Shown here: positions 42,735 to 53,700 of the stretch, one piece after another
Position numbering within the stretch: position 1 is the first letter of the stretch
Layout of the letters: each line of letters opens with the position of its first letter
Source of the DNA: Beta vulgaris subsp. vulgaris
Taxonomy: Eukaryota; Streptophyta; Magnoliopsida; Caryophyllales; Amaranthaceae
Length of the DNA stretch: 64,000 bases
Assembly: GCF_026745355.1 (NCBI RefSeq)
Contig: NC_079209.1
Coordinates: 22,704,429 to 22,768,428, forward strand
Direction of reading: 5' to 3'
Translations under genes and position numbers: made by a program
Notes under the pieces: model-generated
What the model was told of the DNA's origin: nothing
Seen by the model: only the letters and a program-made list of their open reading frames with translations
Databases searched by the model: none

Positions 42735-44677
42735 AACGTCAGAGACCTTCTCAGCTTCCTTCTCCTCTGACGTTTCAGCTGGCAAGACAGAGGCTGGGGC
42801 TTCCTTCTCTGTCTCAGGGTCAGGAGGCACATCCGACGCTATGAACCCAGCACAAGACGGGGCGTTTTCATCAACCTTTGATGTGGAATCCGCCGTCGCA
42901 GCTAAGTCCTCCTCATCCATAAGATCTTTCATTGACCCCATGAATTGGATGTATAGGTCGATGTCCTTTTGCGGCGTCCAGTATGTTGTCTTCTTCATCA
43001 GGAACTGGTACATCAGCTTTGCCCTGAACCTAGTCGTCACCTCAGCCTCGAGCATGTCCAGCTCGTTCTTCTGTGCGTCCACGCTCGCTTGAAGCGTCGA
43101 GATCTCAGACGAGAAGACTCCTCCAACCTAGTTCCCTCAGCCTTATCTCTTCCAGCTCCTCCCCATTTTTCTGCAAAGACTTCTTCATGTCCTCCATGGC
43201 CTTCTTGCAGGTGTCCACCTGTCGCTCTTGGACTTTGCGTCCAACTCAGCCTTCTCCATCCTCTGCTTCATGGTCAGATGACCTTTCAGCAGAGAAGAGA
43301 TCTCCCTCTTAGCCATCAGGAGATGTTGAGAAGACTGCACAAAAAATATAAGAGACGTGTCATTTAGAGAGTCGCAAACTATAGTCGTAAGAGGGCATAA
43401 TGTTTGAAAAGGGAAGTCGGAAGTTTATACCTGAAATAGGAGTTCCAGCCCATACCACATCATGCGAGGAAGAGTATGTTCCTTAATCCTTTCCATTGCG
43501 CTGGGAAAGAGGAACCTGACTACTTCAGGCCATATGGACCGTTCCAGCGACATGAAGTCGCTTGGGACGGTCACAGAGTAGGAAGGCCCACTCTTGTCTG
43601 GAGGGTCCAAGAAATCGGTTTTGCGCGTCTTGGACGCGACGTCCTGTTCATCGTCCAAATGAACGACGACTGATGTGTCCTTCTTTGCTGATGCTGACGA
43701 TAGAGACGTCGCGTCAGCCGAAGATTCCCTCTTGCGTTTGCGCAGCATCTCAGCTAGCGCTTGACCATCCAAACTCCCCCTAGGACGCGACTGTGATGAA
43801 CCTGTCCAAGAATAAGTTAGTAACGCAAGAACCTTCCTTAGAAAATCCTACTTAGAAATAAAAGACAGATGGACTAACCAGATGCCATAGATGAACAACT
43901 ATCTTGAGAAGCAAAGAGAACCCTTCTGAACTGCCTGTCGTCTTCTGACACCTTCAGAAACTTGTCACAGAGACTCTGAGACTCGTCGCGATGCGACAAT
44001 AGTTTTGGATTAAGACCTGTAGAAGAAACTATGTAAGAATGGTGTTAACGACACGTCGCAAACTTAGAAAAACCGGAAATTAACACACCTTCGGTATTCC
44101 AGCCACCGACCAGAGACGCCCCGGCTTCCCCTAGCGACAACCTATTCACAAAAACAAACCTGTTCTTCCAACCCCTGTCGTTTGACTGAATTCCCCCAAC
44201 CAGAGGTTCTAACCTCGCCTTTGCATGTAGAGCTATCCTATTTTTTGCCTTGACCCTAATTTCATAGTGCAAAAGTAGGTCGTGAAGAGTGAAGGCCTCT
44301 TTCCAAGACGATGTCACCCTGTCGATGACACTAAGAATCCTCCAGACTTGGGCATGATTTGTCCAGGACTGATCTGGTAAATCTGCATCAAATCCCTTGC
44401 CAGGGGGGGTAAAAGGAAGCCTGACCTATTTTGAAAGGGTATTTGTAAAGCACTATCCATTTTTGGGGACACGATTCTGGGGGTTCGTCGGGCTCGGCAT
44501 TCCTAATGACAGTACTCTCAGGAAAATTTCCTAAGTCTAAAAATCTTAAGAGGTCCTCTTCTGACATCGTTGACAGCTCGTCCTCATTCTCTACCCTTAA
44601 GTCTACAGCTTTCTCCTTTCCTTTCGACTTCTCTTGATTTTTCACAAAAGTCCTAATACTGTGTCTACTTGGAGCCA
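42735..44677 (-). pseudogene. Tat antisense gene, spliced (Transposase_28-like protein)
   Basis: On the minus strand a gene starts at ATG 44677 (MAPSRHSIRTFVKNQEKSKG) and runs as several exons. The first ones carry the domain listed as putative gypsy-type transposon / Transposase_28 (FTLHDLLLHYEIRVKAKNRI, GWKNRFVFV). A middle exon (about 43795-43435) has a basic region (LRKRKRESSADATSL) and RSIWPEVVRFLFPSAMERIK. The last ones encode a coiled coil and an acidic tail ending EKEAEKVSDV at 42735. Donor and acceptor pairs are visible at about 44090/44018, 43870/43803 and 43430/43337. Frame breaks near 44410 and 43130-43270 suggest decay or sequence error. The function is unknown even in relatives. 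Confidence 0.75.
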
Positions 44678-44877
44678 TGAGAACAGTAGGAGAAGAAAAG
44701 ATAGAGCGAATCAAAGGAAAAAACGAACGAGAAAGTGCGAAGTTACCTGGTGTCAGCGGTCGATTTCCCGGCGGAGAGAATAAAGAGAGTTAAGGAAGTT
44801 GCCTTACTTAAAGAGAGAGAAAGATTTGATGAAATTGGAAGTGGGGATTGAGATTGTTTAAAAACTGCCTTAGTTAT

Positions 44878-44886
44878 TTATGCCAA
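44878..44886 (-). promoter_or_regulatory. Possible TATA box of the antisense gene
   Basis: The minus strand reads GGCATAAATAACT about 200 bp before the antisense ATG. A CT-rich leader (TTTCTCTCTCTTTAAG) follows. Position and composition fit a promoter, but there is no direct proof. Confidence 0.4.
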
Positions 44887-45162
44887 CTAAAAGCAATCCT
44901 GACAATGGGACCAATGGTTATAAATAAAACGACATTTTAAACCAAAAAACTACCTTTTTGCAGTTGGCGACTCTTGAGTTGCCAAAGATAAACCGTTCAA
45001 GAGGATTCCCTTTCCTTCCTTATGTTCCCTTCGGAATTTTTTCTAAAAATTAACAAGTGCAAAGATTTAGCTTATGATTTTTTGATCTCCTGACGATTTA
45101 GACAGTACTTCTTTGATTTTTTACAATTGTCTCATGGGATTTATGTCACCCCGATTTCAACA

Positions 45163-45175
45163 ATTGGGGGCAAAC
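45163..45175 (+). other. Tat polypurine tract
   Basis: TTGGGGGCAAAC directly precedes the 3' LTR. Confidence 0.7.
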
Positions 45176-45818
45176 TGTTATGGCTGAATTTTTTACAGGT
45201 TGACATTGACGCAAGGACGCGATGACGCGACGACATGACAATCTACGGCACAGTGACGAAGGAAGTTGGACCTAAAGACATAGCACGCAATGCGGAAGTT
45301 GAAGCTGGAACATTAAATAAGTAACGGTCTAGCTAAATAGGGATAGAGATTAACCAGCCATAAATTCAGCCGTTAAGGAGCGTTGGTCAAGACGTTGGCA
45401 CACAAAGGAGATCGTCGTGATTTAAGCCAAGAAATCAATGTAATAATGGGTAGATTTATTGTTGTATTCGTTGGAAAAAAGCCAAAGGAAAGAAAAGGCA
45501 TATAAAAGAGAGAGAGAGAGAGAGGTCATTTTCATGTTTTTTACGCAACATTGAGAGTAAGACACTAGAGTGAACTTAGCATTCTTGTAAACGACACTCA
45601 GTCACAAAGAAAGATAGTGAACGATATTAGTTTGGTGGATCTCTAACCACCCGCGGTTTTTACCCATCTTCATTGGGGTTTTCCGCATCACCATTTTTGT
45701 GTGTTCATCCCCTTTGACTCCCCTTTGCACTCTTTCGTCGCATTGACCTTAACATTATCTGGTTGACACGTCCCGCAAACTTCAATTTCATCGTTAGCGA
45801 TAAATTTTAGCATAAACA
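45176..45818 (+). repeat. Tat 3' LTR
   Basis: 643 bp, starting TGTTATGGCTG and ending TTAGCATAAACA, followed by AGCGG. Confidence 0.93.
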
Positions 45819-45823
45819 AGCGG

Positions 45824-47093
45824 TATTCCTCGAGTATGGAAGCATGTTGAGTTAACAGTGTCTCAATAGTTTATTTTAGTAGTTGGGAGTATATTGATTA
45901 ATACTCTTGCCATTAATCTTTCTTTCTGATACGTTATCAAGTTAGGGGTATGCATACTAGTGACTTTCGTGTTTACCTTATCTAGTGAGCCTAGCTAGCT
46001 CATTGGATTTTTATTACTTCCTACTCACATATTTCAAAGGAGTTATATTTGAAAGTTTTACAGAATGGTTTAGAAAGAAAGTAAAGTGAATTTGAATTAT
46101 TGAAGGTTGTCTATTATATTCAAGTTGAATGTTGTACAATAAATGATTTTTGTGGACTACTATATATGTATTCCACCTACACATTGGATAGTTCAAAGTT
46201 GTTATTGGTATAAAATCTTGCTCGGCCTTTTGGCTGATATTACATGTCTTTAATATGCAGGGCTTGATGGGGACTAGCTTATATTGGGGTAAGAGTGTTG
46301 ACTTCACCTAGATGTAGATTTATTAAAGTTAAGACTTTCGCTGGAATAGTTTAGATTAATGGTTTGTCACAGGATTGTGTTAATTAATTACATTTTTCTT
46401 TTAGTTGTAATAGTTAATAATTAATTTATATATTAGTAGTAGTACCTTTCACCTTGCTGTTATTAAATGTTTAATAACCGCGACATAACAACTCTTGAAT
46501 TGTCCATGCTTTGTACTCTAATATGTTGTCTAAAGAAAGTGGTAATTCGGGGCTGTTACAGGTCATCTGGAAAATCTTTGCTTTTCGGCAAATCTTTTTA
46601 CCAAATTAACCACACTAGGCACAACCAAAGTCCAATAGTGTTGGTAAAAACAGTGGTTGATAGCCGTCTAGGCCATACACCTTATACGGTTCCATACCAA
46701 ATAATGCTCGTTAAATCTCAGAAGAAGCGAAGGGTCGAGATATTAGATCGCAATCCTCCGAAGAAATTGATAGAACGTAGTAATGAAGAGACCTTCCCTT
46801 GTGAATGTACACTAATCCACCTGGAAGAGGTTACTTCAATAATCACAAATCATAGTCTTAACTTCATCCTGATAAAAAATTTATACACCCTCTGCCTCTT
46901 GGAGTCCATCAATCAAGTTTCTTTTTCTTTTAATTACAGTATATAACTGATAGTATTTCGGTATCTGTCACGAATGGCATCCATTATGGACTGTTGGAAC
47001 CACACCATCTCTTCTTGATTCAAAATCTTTATCCATCTTCCTCCACGACTTCACTTCCAACTTTATAAGATTCGACTACCTATTATTGGACAT
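45824..47093. other. Non-coding DNA right of the Tat element
   Basis: AT-rich continuation of the region before 34615. The text GGTAATTCGGGGCTGTTACA at about 46542-46561 resembles the end of a chromovirus-type LTR, but no primer site follows and no partner LTR is seen. A 15-base match to the 5' part of U2 snRNA lies at 46221-46235. The ORF at 46467-46946 shows no domain I recognise. Confidence 0.4.
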
Positions 47094-48180
47094 GTGCTTC
47101 AAGTATGTGACGAGAACTGGTGGAGTGGCCACCCTCAAAAGAAATCAAGAGGCTGGTCGAAGCTGCAACCTCACCCACGTCAAGTTGTCCAGGAAACCAT
47201 TAAGGCCAAGAGGGCATCCCATGAGCTATCCATGAAGCAAAGAGCTGAGCGAGCCAATAAAGTTCACATTGGGGGCAGTAACAAGCCCATAATGAAGAAG
47301 GTGCACCCTAGTGACCAGCCAGGACCAGAAGTCATCACCAAAGCCAGTCCTCAACCTTACCTAGAGGCCAGGTTACAGACAGAGTCCACAATGGAACCGA
47401 CCATGTCGTCAAGTCAGGCAACAGAAGAAGTTTAGCTCCATCCTAGGTTAGGAAAAAGTTCACAATTGGTACAGAGATGGAGATTGAACAGAGGTGCAAC
47501 TTGATATAACTCCTTAAGGCAAATTCAGATGTTTTCGCTTATGAGGCCTAGGACATGCCTAGTGTAGACTCGTCCCTTATCTCTCATCCACTACATGTTT
47601 TACCTCATGCAAAGCCTGTCTAGGAAAGGAGGAGAAATTTCTCCACTGACAAAAATAGGAAGTGGAAGAAGAGGTTCAAAAGCTGATAAATGCAGGGTTC
47701 ATTGAGCCATGCCAGTATTCAAAGTGGCTGGCCAACGTGGTTATGGTTAAAACGTCCAACGGTACTTGGCGTATGTGCGTCGACTTCACTAATTTAAACC
47801 AAGCTTGTCCAGAGGATTTCTATCCTCTGCCCAGAATTGATCAATTGGTGGACTCTACTAGCGGGCCTGTCATGCCGAGTTTTATGGATGCCTACTCAGG
47901 GAATCATCAAATCCACAAGCACCCAGCAAATAAAAAGAAGACTGCCTTCGTTACTAGATGTGGTGTCTTCAACTATGTCATGATGCCCTTTGGTCTTAAG
48001 AATGCTGGGGCCACCTACCACAGGATGGTGGCCAGGGTTATTGAGAGTCAAAGAGGCAGAAATTTAGAGGTCTATGTGGATAAATCCATTGTCAAAAGTG
48101 TCCATGTTGTGGAGCATGTCAAGGATTTGGAAGAGACATTTTCCAGCCTCAGAGCGTTCAACCATTCCTTGAACCCACTT
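47094..48180 (+). pseudogene. Tat-type pol fragment (pre-RT spacer and RT)
   Basis: From about 47430 the frames read through an RT lead-in (FAYEA, stop, DMPSVD) to KLINAGFIEPCQYSKWLANV, MCVDFTNLNQACPEDFYPLP and FGLKNAGATYHRMV. The catalytic box is VYVDKSIVKS, where the second Asp of YxDD is replaced by Lys, so this RT is dead. Two TAGs (47549-47551 and 47621-47623) replace expected glutamines. The RT stops abruptly at about 48180. The ORF at 47094-47435 (HPQKKSRGWSKLQPHPRQVV) probably belongs to the spacer before RT. Confidence 0.8.
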
Positions 48181-48830
48181 TACAACCAAACCCCACCACC
48201 TCCTTCTCCACCACAACATATACATATACCCCTTCCACCACTCCACACCTCAACCTCTAAATCCACACCCTATTCACCAAATTCTCCAGCATTCTAGTCC
48301 AAGTACGAGTGATATGGCTAAAACCGTTTAAGAATAAATCAATCAAATCAAAAGGGACAATAACTAACTTGTGTCTCATGTAGCTCAACTTGAGGCCCAA
48401 AAAAATTATGAAAATGCAGTCAATCAAGAAAAAATCAATTACTCATAGAAAAAGGCTTGATTGCGTCTAAAAATAGGGGTCACATCATCCCTAAAGATTT
48501 ATCGTCCACTTCAAAGGGGCACTCCACTTCTAAAGGGTTTAATAAGAAAGTCAGATGAGCGTCAAAATAGACTCGAGCTAGAAGATTCACATCTATTGGC
48601 ATGACTTATACCGAGGCATTCGCATGACTAAACTCATGGAAGATTATTTTCCTTGAAGGGCCTACTCCTGATCCACCTCTACAAGAAAGGAGTTCAAAAT
48701 GGGAGCTCAATGCCGAAAATGTTGGGTGCTTAAGCATACAATTCAAGACATGATCGAGAAATGAAAATTGATCCTTCCAATATAAGGATTGCCTTGACAC
48801 TTAGGGAGCACCTAAATACTCACTTAAAAT
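48181..48830 (+). pseudogene. Tat/Ogre-type gag fragment joined after RT
   Basis: A Pro-rich start (LYNQTPPPPSPPQHIHIPLP) leads to broken frames with MTYTEAFA, PTPDPPLQERSSK and, near 48700-48770, CRKCWVLKHTIQDMIEK. This text resembles the zinc-like motif region of Tat/Ogre gag. Gag after pol is the wrong order for one element. This is therefore a junction between two copies or two elements. Similarity is recognised by eye only. Confidence 0.5.
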
Positions 48831-48866
48831 TGAATATTCCAATCGAATGTTCAATTATTAATCTAA

Positions 48867-49251
48867 GGGAAATTCCCATTGGTAACCCTGTACTATGGAA
48901 CAATTGCAATGGTAAACCGTTTTTCTTTTGAGTTTCAAAATAACCCTATACTTAGTAATATTATACAACTGTGACATTAATGATGTTTTAATCGTTACTT
49001 CAACCATTAGTATTATTAGATTGTTCTTCACTATGATGAAGTATTGAAGAACAATTTATTTTTATTAGTTAATGTTGGTTAATCTGGGTTAGGTAAACCA
49101 ATAATACTAATGGTTGAAGTAACAATTAAACCATCATTAATGTCACAGTTGTATAATATTACTAAGTATAGGGTTATTTTTGAAACTCAAAAGAAAAACG
49201 GTTTACCATTGCAATTGTTCCATAGTACAGGGTTACCAGTGGGAATTTCCC
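48867..49251. mobile_element. Foldback MULE-type MITE with 9-bp target duplication
   Basis: A perfect 9-bp duplication TTAATCTAA flanks it (48858-48866 and 49252-49260). The two arms, about 150 bp each, are near-perfect reverse complements. The left begins GGGAAATTCCCATTGGTAAC; the right, reverse complemented, begins GGGAAATTCCCACTGGTAAC. Only about 70 bp separates them. Nine-base duplications are typical of Mutator-like elements. It has no coding capacity. Confidence 0.88.
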
Positions 49252-49260
49252 TTAATCTAA

Positions 49261-50037
49261 TCATTCCATTCGAATGTTTAGATTCTTGGACTATAATGAA
49301 CCTTAGAAAAGATTCGAAATAAAGATGGCTATTTTTGACATGAAGATCAAGACGCCTATCAATGCGTCGGCTCGACCTCAAGTTAAATAAGAGTCCGAAG
49401 TCAAGGAGTCAAGAGTTGAGTCTAGAAGTCAATCTAGTCTTAGATTGTTCTTGTTGTTCATCTCTTTATCTTTATATTTGAGTCATGGCTTATGTTGTTA
49501 GCCTCTTTCATTATGTAATCATTTATTCATTCATTAATAAAAGAGTTCATTTTCAGTTCATTCTTTTTTTCCATCCTGTACTCTCCACTATTACTTAATT
49601 TATCTTGCTAATCAATTTAATAATTCATAAACAATAAAGGCAATGTACCTAATCGATTGAATGATCATTTAAAACAAATAACGAACTAAGAATTAATTTG
49701 ACAACTTGTTCAAAACATTGCGGGCTCATTTAGCCCATTTACATAAGATAGACCCATCCCAGGTCCTACAAAATAGGGGGCTCACACCAAGTCCACTGTC
49801 TTTGGTATCCTTTTTGAGCCTAAACACAATTATTCTTACCAACATTATCCTAACCCTAGGGAATGGGAGTGTGCTAAGCAATTTGGACAAAGGATGATAA
49901 CGAAACCACGCAAGCCTGTTTTTAAAGAACAAAGCTTTAATACCTCAAATATCAAAGTTAAATCGAGCAAACTTTCGAAGTCAATTGCCCGGCCTGATAT
50001 AATAGGCCAAACCTTTATGCTTCATTGGAAAATAAAA
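49261..50037. other. Non-coding DNA, nothing assigned
   Basis: AT-rich with short chance ORFs. Text near 49440-49550 (CATTCATTAATAAAAGAGTT) looks like a transcript 3' end or LTR part, but no partner is seen. Confidence 0.4.
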
Positions 50038-50900
50038 GGGAAATTCTATATGGTACCATGGTACTTTTGACTTTTCTATTTAGTACCCAATTTTTTTTTA
50101 CACATGGTACCACTATACTATTCACGTAATAGTTATAATGTCCCTACCGTTAATTGAACTTTAATTAAGCATATAATCCTATTAACTAAACGTTTTCCCC
50201 TCCATTAACACACAAAACGAGAAGAATATTAATCTTTTTTGCACATTTCGACATCAAATTGATCCGTACAGGGCCAAAATGATCCCCACAACCTTGATTG
50301 AGCGATTTTTTGGACACACAAACTAATGCACACAAATCAATAAGAATTTGAGTGTTTCGCGCAAATTTCGACCTATAAAAGGCTAAAACGACCCCCAAAA
50401 CCTTTACCAGGTAATTATTAGACATACAAACTAATTAACGGAAATCAAGGCAAATCTGATCAATTTTTGCAAATTTCGGCCTAAAATTTGTCTCATAACG
50501 GGCTAAAATGACCCCCACAACTTTGATTGGACTACTTTTTGGACACGCAAACTAGTGCACGTAAATCAAAGCAAATTAGGTTGATTTTATTACATTGGTT
50601 TGTGTATTCAAAAATAGTCCAATAAAGGTCACGGGGGTCATTTTAACCCTTTTGGGGTTGATTTGAGGTTGAAATTAGCAAAAAAAACATTCATATTCAA
50701 CTCGATTTGCATGGTAAAAGAGGGAAAAATGTTCAATTAACATGTTATGTGCTTAATTAACATTTTATTAAAATTTAGTTAACATTAGGGGTATTATAAC
50801 AACTATGTATGTTGTACAGTGGTACCATGTGTAAACAAAAATAAATTTGGGTACCAAATAGAAAAGTCAAAAGTACAACGGTACCATATAAAAATTACCC
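50038..50900. mobile_element. MITE with about 85-bp inverted ends and an internal repeat array
   Basis: The left end GGGAAATTCTATATGGTACC pairs with the reverse complement of the right end GGGTAATTTTTATATGGTAC, and the match continues through TTGACTTTTCTATTTAGTACC. The interior (about 50220-50640) has three to four units of about 100-130 bp containing TGACCCCCACAACTTTGATT. An inverted partial copy lies near 50600-50650. Flanking 9-mers AAAATAAAA and TAAACAAAG agree only in part, so the duplication is uncertain. Confidence 0.7.
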
Positions 50901-52124
50901 TAAACAAAGACAAGTAATCACAGACAAACCATCAATTCATACCGTCAGAACACTGAATATCCAAGATAAAAGTTCAAACTTGAAAACCTATCATATTGTT
51001 GTCCTAATTCCAAAAGCTAAGCACGCTTTGGGGGTTATAATGGGGATTTTGAGCCTTTATCCTTTTCTTTCTATAACACATAACTTAGCCTTGTTACAAC
51101 CCTTTAAAGTCCTTAATGAGGCATGCCTCAATTATTGTGCTTAAAATTCACAAAAACTAAGCTACTACAAGAAATTAGAGCTATGTAAGACCCGATTCCA
51201 GCATGGATACGTATACAACCTCTTAAGAGGTGCGGTCTTAATCATCTTTGGAAATTTCATGTAGTCAAATTAGAGTTTCACCTTTAGACTCTAAAACATC
51301 TATGCAACTCTACAAATGGAACACTTGCTAGTTGAATTCATTCAAGGGCTCACCAAACAAGTTCTTATTAGACATGGCCTCACCTAGGTTTGTTATGTCA
51401 TAAATCATTCAATCAAATAGATTTAGAACCACGCATGAATCTGATTCTCATTTATGGGATACGTACGCAAACTTTTATGGCTCGGTTATTATTATCATTA
51501 TTGAGGACGCAGCAAACCACGTCCCAGACATTGCCTAAAAAAAAGAGTGACAAATATTAAAGCAAGACAGCTTCTTTTACCTTCATAAAATATCGTTCAC
51601 TCCATAAAACTTATCATATTCTTTCCACATCATAGTCACATTTCTATGTTCTAGAGTTAATTTTGTTAGAGTCATTCTTTCGACTCCTTCGAGTATTAGA
51701 CCTTTTGACAACTAGGGCATCAATTCAAGCAACAATGACATGAATAAGCTTGTCTAACAAAGAAGTTAAGCTTTTCTAAGGAAAATAAAGAGCAATGAGT
51801 GAATAAATTTCATTTTTTCCCATCTTTACTGTCTTTAAAGCAATACACTATTCAATTTCTCTTTGATCATTGATGAGTTGGTTCACAAATTCCTCAAAAC
51901 CTACAACTCCTGTAATTTTATGTGTTCTATCTTATGATAAATAGTACCAGCATCTCATTTCCTAAACAAGTCAGGATTAGGAAATTGAAAATGTGAAAAG
52001 CAACAAAGTAAGTATTACATCTAGTGCACCCCCTTTTTGCGCCATGACATGCCTTATCGTAAGCCTTTTTGCATTAGGGATTAGTTCTAGACCATTCGCA
52101 ATATTCTTGTGAGTGTCTTTATTA
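50901..52124. other. Non-coding DNA, nothing assigned
   Basis: No credible gene, RNA or repeat. The sequence continues at 59500 across Copia-3, as shown by the ATTGT duplication. Confidence 0.4.
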
Positions 52125-52129
52125 ATTGT

Positions 52130-52859
52130 TGTTGGAGATTTAGAGTATAAAGTTAGTTTATTTCATGATGTATTATTTGAGTTACTTGGTCATGGTATTG
52201 TTATTCAAATGATACATGGATTATACAATGCAATATAGAATGATTCGCAATGTTTGTATGGCTATTATGTGCCTGCAAGATTCGCAGCCAAGCCACGCAC
52301 TAACTCTCTTGCATAAGCACAAGCAGGGAGACAGAGTGCAGGTCGCGACTCGCGACCTATGTCGCACCTCGCGACGTTGTGGGATCGCCAAGCAGGGAGA
52401 GACGGGGGCTGTCGCAACCTGGGTCGCACCTCGCGACGGTCCCCAGTCGCGACTCGCGATATCCGTCTGTTTTTGTTGCTCTTTGCGTGATTTCGCGTGT
52501 TTTGACGGTTTGTCAATGTACGGTTTCGGTTTTTCTGAAACAACATAGCATTGTTATATATATGAGATCTCTCATATGATGAAAGGTGTTGAGAAAACTA
52601 CTTCTCTCTCTTGCATACAAACTCTAAAGATTAAATCTAAGAAGTTCATCATTTTTACAAAATCTCACAAATTCATTCTCAATTAATAGTGTTCATAGTA
52701 AGCATGACCAATATTATTTTCTTCTTTGTATCTCGAAGGTGAATTCCGTGAAACTTGTTCTTCACAAATAGGGTCGGAATATTACTTTTAGGAAAGTGAT
52801 CCACGCCTAGAAGAATCAAGCATCTTGTGACCCTTGTTTATTTCTATATAGTTCTAACA
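52130..52859 (+). repeat. Copia-3 5' LTR
   Basis: 730 bp, starting TGTTGGAGATTTAGAG and ending TATATAGTTCTAACA. A CpG-dense stretch at about 52340-52465 contains GTCGCGACTCGCGACC and related units. Confidence 0.92.
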
Positions 52860-52881
52860 ATCCAAAAGTAATATTATAAAT

Positions 52882-53700
52882 ATGAATACGATTCGTGAAA
52901 TGTCTGCAAATTTTCACAAACTTGATAAGTTCGAAGGTGTTGGATTTAGAAGATGGCAAAAAAAGATGCATTTTCTTCTCACTTCATTAAGTGTGGCGTA
53001 TGTTTTGAGCACTCCCAAACCCGAGGAAGTAGATGATGAAACTGTGGAAGAAATTCGAAGGAGAAACAAATGGGAGAATGATGACTATATATGTCGTGGC
53101 CACATCCTTAACGGTATGTCCGATGCTTTGTTTGATATTTATCAATTTGTTGAATCCGCTAAGATTCTTTGGAATGAACTAGAAAGTAAATACATGACCG
53201 AAGATGCTTCTAGTAAGAAATTTCTTGTTAGTAATTTCAATGCTTTTAAAATGGTAGACTCTAGGCCGGTAATGGAGCAATTCCATAAAATTCAAAGAAT
53301 CTTAGGGAGTTTTAAGCAACACAACATTGTAATGGATGAGACCTTTGTTGTTTCCTCAATTATTGACAAATTACCACCCGGTTGGAAAGATGTTAGAAAT
53401 TCTCTTAAGCATAAGGAAGATGATATGAATGTTGAACAGGTGGGCACTCATCTTCGGATTGAAGATGGCATTCGGGTCCAAGATGGACAAAAGGATGTTA
53501 ATCCTAATCCTTCCACCGTTAACATGGTGGAGGATGGTAAGTCAAAGGAGTCTTCTAATCCTAAGAAGAGGGCTAACAATTTCACCAAAGGCAACAATTG
53601 GAAGAAGCCTAAGTTTGGTGGAGGTACTCAATGAGGTTATTGGGAATGTGGAAAGCGCGGTCAATTTAAGAAGGATTGCACCATTTTGAAGAAGAAGATG
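52882..53700 (+). pseudogene. Copia-3 gag
   Basis: Starts at ATG 52882 (MNTIREMSANFHKLDKFEGV), then the Copia gag core (FRRWQKKMHFLLTSLSVAYV, ALFDIYQFVESAKILWNELE, DETFVVSSIIDKLPPGWKDV). A TGA at 53632-53634 cuts the frame. The zinc knuckle just beyond reads YWECGKRGQFKKDC, with Tyr and Gln where the family has Cys and His, so it could not bind zinc normally. The first 250 codons are uninterrupted. Confidence 0.9.

Larger units (their letters stand above)
34620..45818 (+). mobile_element. Tat-lineage Ty3/Gypsy retrotransposon with antisense gene
   Basis: LTRs at 34620-35255 and 45176-45818 are flanked by perfect target duplications AGCGG (34615-34619 and 45819-45823). The primer site matches tRNA-Lys. 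Order is gag-protease, RT, RNase H, a second RNase H, integrase, a tandem-repeat zone, then a spliced gene on the opposite strand. The second RNase H and the antisense gene mark the Tat/Retand/Ogre group. A CACTA element (35301-36754) interrupts the leader. The coding region is broken in many places. Confidence 0.93.

Noticed and set aside
46542..46561. End of a chromovirus LTR
   Set aside because: The text is suggestive, but neither a primer site nor a partner LTR nor a target duplication could be found.
52216..52579. ORFs in the Copia-3 LTRs (also 58771-59215)
   Set aside because: They cover the CpG-dense LTR repeat, differ between the two LTRs and have no motif.
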